DNA from: an uncultured Bacteroidales bacterium
GTDB taxonomy: Bacteria > Bacteroidota > Bacteroidia > Bacteroidales > UBA932
Assembly (NCBI GenBank): GCA_945874815.1
Contig: CAMCIE010000001.1
Coordinates: 1 to 26,070 of the forward strand
Direction of reading: 5' to 3'
DNA: 26,070 nt
In this document: positions 24,627 to 26,070 of the stretch, piece after piece
Position numbering within the stretch: the first letter of the stretch is position 1
Layout of the letters: each line of letters starts with the position of its first letter
Notes under the pieces: model-generated
Database searches by the model: none
What the model was told of the DNA's origin: nothing
The model's input: the letters and a program-made list of their open reading frames with translations, nothing else
Program-made: the position numbers and the translations under genes

Positions 24627-26070
24627 ATGTTGTACCCGATAGGCATTCAGAATTTTGAGAAACTCCGCAAAGGGGGCTATGTTTACATAGACAAGACCGA
24701 CCTGATTTACAGATTGGCTACTACAGGAACCTATTATTTTCTAAGCCGCCCTCGCAGGTTCGGCAAGAGCCTTCTCATATCCACTATGGATGCTTATTTC
24801 TCCGGAAAGAAGGAACTGTTCAAAGGTCTGGCGATGGAGAGTTTAGAGAAGGAGTGGATTCAATATCCGGTGCTGCATCTGGATTTGAACAGCAGCAAAT
24901 ATATAAATCCTGAAGATTTGGATGTTGTTTTGGATCAGCATCTTAGCAATTGGGAAGAACAATACGGAGTCGTACGCAAATATGATGACTGTTCCGCCAG
25001 AATGAACGATGTCATTGATGCGGTATGCAGCAAGACCGGCAGAAAGGTGGTCATTCTGATTGACGAGTATGACAAGCCGATTGTGAACAATCTGGGCAAC
25101 GAAGCACTGGTTGATTATTATCGTAGGACTCTTCAGGGATTCTACAGCGTGCTGAAGGCGAAGGACGGACAGATTAAGTTCGGCTTCCTGACAGGTGTGT
25201 CGAAGATTGGCAAATTGAGTGTATTCAGTGCTCTCAACAATCTGAAGGACATATCGATGGTTAAGGACTATGCAGACATCTGCGGAATATCGGAAAAGGA
25301 GTTGCACGACAATTTTGATGAAAGCGTTTCAGAATTAGGTGAGGCAAATAATCTTTCCAAAGATGAAAGCTATCTCAAGTTGAAGGAAATGTACGATGGT
25401 TATCACTTCACTCCCTACTCCGCAGGTGTATATAATCCGTTCAGCCTTTTAAATGCTTTCAGTGACAGGGAATTCAAGGACTATTGGTTTGAAACCGGCA
25501 CCCCGACTATGTTAGTCAATGTGATGAAGAAGACATCGTTCGATGTAACTACCTTGTCTGACAATGTCGTTGTCCCTGCTTCCAAACTGAACGGAATGCA
25601 GGATATTGTAAATAAACCCGTCTCACTGTTCTTCCAGACAGGATATCTCACAATCAAGGACTACGACAGTGAGTACAACGAATACCGCCTTGGCTTCCCA
25701 AATGACGAGGTCAAGAACGGTTTCCTTGATTTCATCTATTCGTATTACGTTCCTGTTGATCCGTCCGATGACTCATCAAAGACCTCCTTGCTGGCAAGAG
25801 CATTGAAGTCCGGGGATCCTTATTCGTTTATGAGGAGTTTGGAGGCGTTGTTCGCAAACACCACCTACCAGATTCAGGGCGATGCCGAGAAGAATTTCCA
25901 GTATGCTATGTACATCATAATGGAACTCCTCGGAGAATATGTCCAGGCAGAGCGTAGCACCAGCAACGGCCGGATTGACCTGCTGCTCCAGACCAGGGAC
26001 TACATCTACATCGTTGAACTGAAAATCGACAGCACCGCCGAAGCAGCCCTGCAGCAGATTGAGGACAAGG
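24627..26070 (+). CDS. AAA-ATPase-like / PD-(D/E)XK nuclease-superfamily protein (DUF1703 group), 3' end outside window
   Basis: The frame is open from ATG 24627 to the window edge (481 complete codons); families of this kind have about 510-580 residues, so the missing part is short. The start MLYPIGIQNFEKLRKGGYVYIDKT is the family signature. A modified Walker A region FLSRPRRFGKSLL (residues ~39-50) and Walker B VVILIDEYDKP (~141-151) define the AAA-ATPase-like N-terminal half. The C-terminal half ends in a PD-(D/E)XK core: Asp451 in GRIDLLL, then Glu464 and Lys466 in IVELKI, with the usual spacing. These proteins occur in many copies in Bacteroidota; their role is unsettled, with nuclease or defence-related activity proposed from the fold. 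It has its own promoter-like box and appears unrelated to the PUL. Confidence 0.9.
   Translation, partial: MLYPIGIQNFEKLRKGGYVYIDKTDLIYRLATTGTYYFLSRPRRFGKSLLISTMDAYFSGKKELFKGLAMESLEKEWIQYPVLHLDLNSSKYINPEDLDVVLDQHLSNWEEQYGVVRKYDDCSARMNDVIDAVCSKTGRKVVILIDEYDKPIVNNLGNEALVDYYRRTLQGFYSVLKAKDGQIKFGFLTGVSKIGKLSVFSALNNLKDISMVKDYADICGISEKELHDNFDESVSELGEANNLSKDESYLKLKEMYDGYHFTPYSAGVYNPFSLLNAFSDREFKDYWFETGTPTMLVNVMKKTSFDVTTLSDNVVVPASKLNGMQDIVNKPVSLFFQTGYLTIKDYDSEYNEYRLGFPNDEVKNGFLDFIYSYYVPVDPSDDSSKTSLLARALKSGDPYSFMRSLEALFANTTYQIQGDAEKNFQYAMYIIMELLGEYVQAERSTSNGRIDLLLQTRDYIYIVELKIDSTAEAALQQIEDK

Overview
The window is a Bacteroidota (very probably Bacteroidales) chromosomal segment. The evidence is the SusC/SusD pair, the many lipoproteins with a Cys at the end of a short signal peptide, the BACON and IPT modules, the reg_prop sensor kinase, and promoters of the Bacteroides type (TAnnTTTG -7 box). 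Every recognisable gene is on the + strand. The genus cannot be fixed from sequence reading alone.

Positions 1-16294 form a polysaccharide utilisation locus (PUL) for beta-1,4-mannan/glucomannan. In order: the C-terminal part of a SusC-like TonB-dependent transporter (start lies outside the window), a SusD-like lipoprotein, two surface glycan-binding lipoproteins built from IPT/TIG repeats, a Big_5-GH26 mannanase, a BACON-GH5 (GH5_4-like) endoglucanase/glucomannanase, a second GH26 mannanase, a GH130 4-O-beta-D-mannosyl-D-glucose phosphorylase, a GPH-family (MelB-like) sugar:cation symporter and a GH94 cellobiose phosphorylase. Inferred flow: the surface enzymes and binding proteins cut glucomannan, SusC/D imports oligosaccharides, the periplasmic enzymes reduce them to disaccharides, the symporter brings these into the cytoplasm, and the two phosphorylases split Man-Glc and Glc-Glc, saving ATP. 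The GH26-GH130-transporter order matches the Bacteroides fragilis mannan cluster, but GH94 stands where that cluster has its epimerase.

Positions 16357-21083 hold a two-component system: a periplasmic double-propeller sensor kinase with no receiver or AraC domain, then a separate NarL/LuxR-type response regulator with its own promoter-like box. This is a split alternative to the fused hybrid regulators usual beside PULs.

Positions 21096-24454 follow the regulator after only 12 bases. They encode a large lipoprotein with BspA-type leucine-rich repeats and, towards its N-terminus, what looks like a caspase/CHAT-like protease fold with a His-Cys pair; this is the least expected item in the window. 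A very short putative lipoprotein comes next. The window ends in an incomplete gene (24627 onward) for an AAA-ATPase-like/PD-(D/E)XK protein of the DUF1703 group.

The PUL's only spacers longer than about 35 bases (after 6900, 12291 and 16294) each carry two consecutive GC-rich hairpins, and a further long dyad lies between the kinase and regulator genes. No tRNA, rRNA, CRISPR array, transposase or origin was seen.
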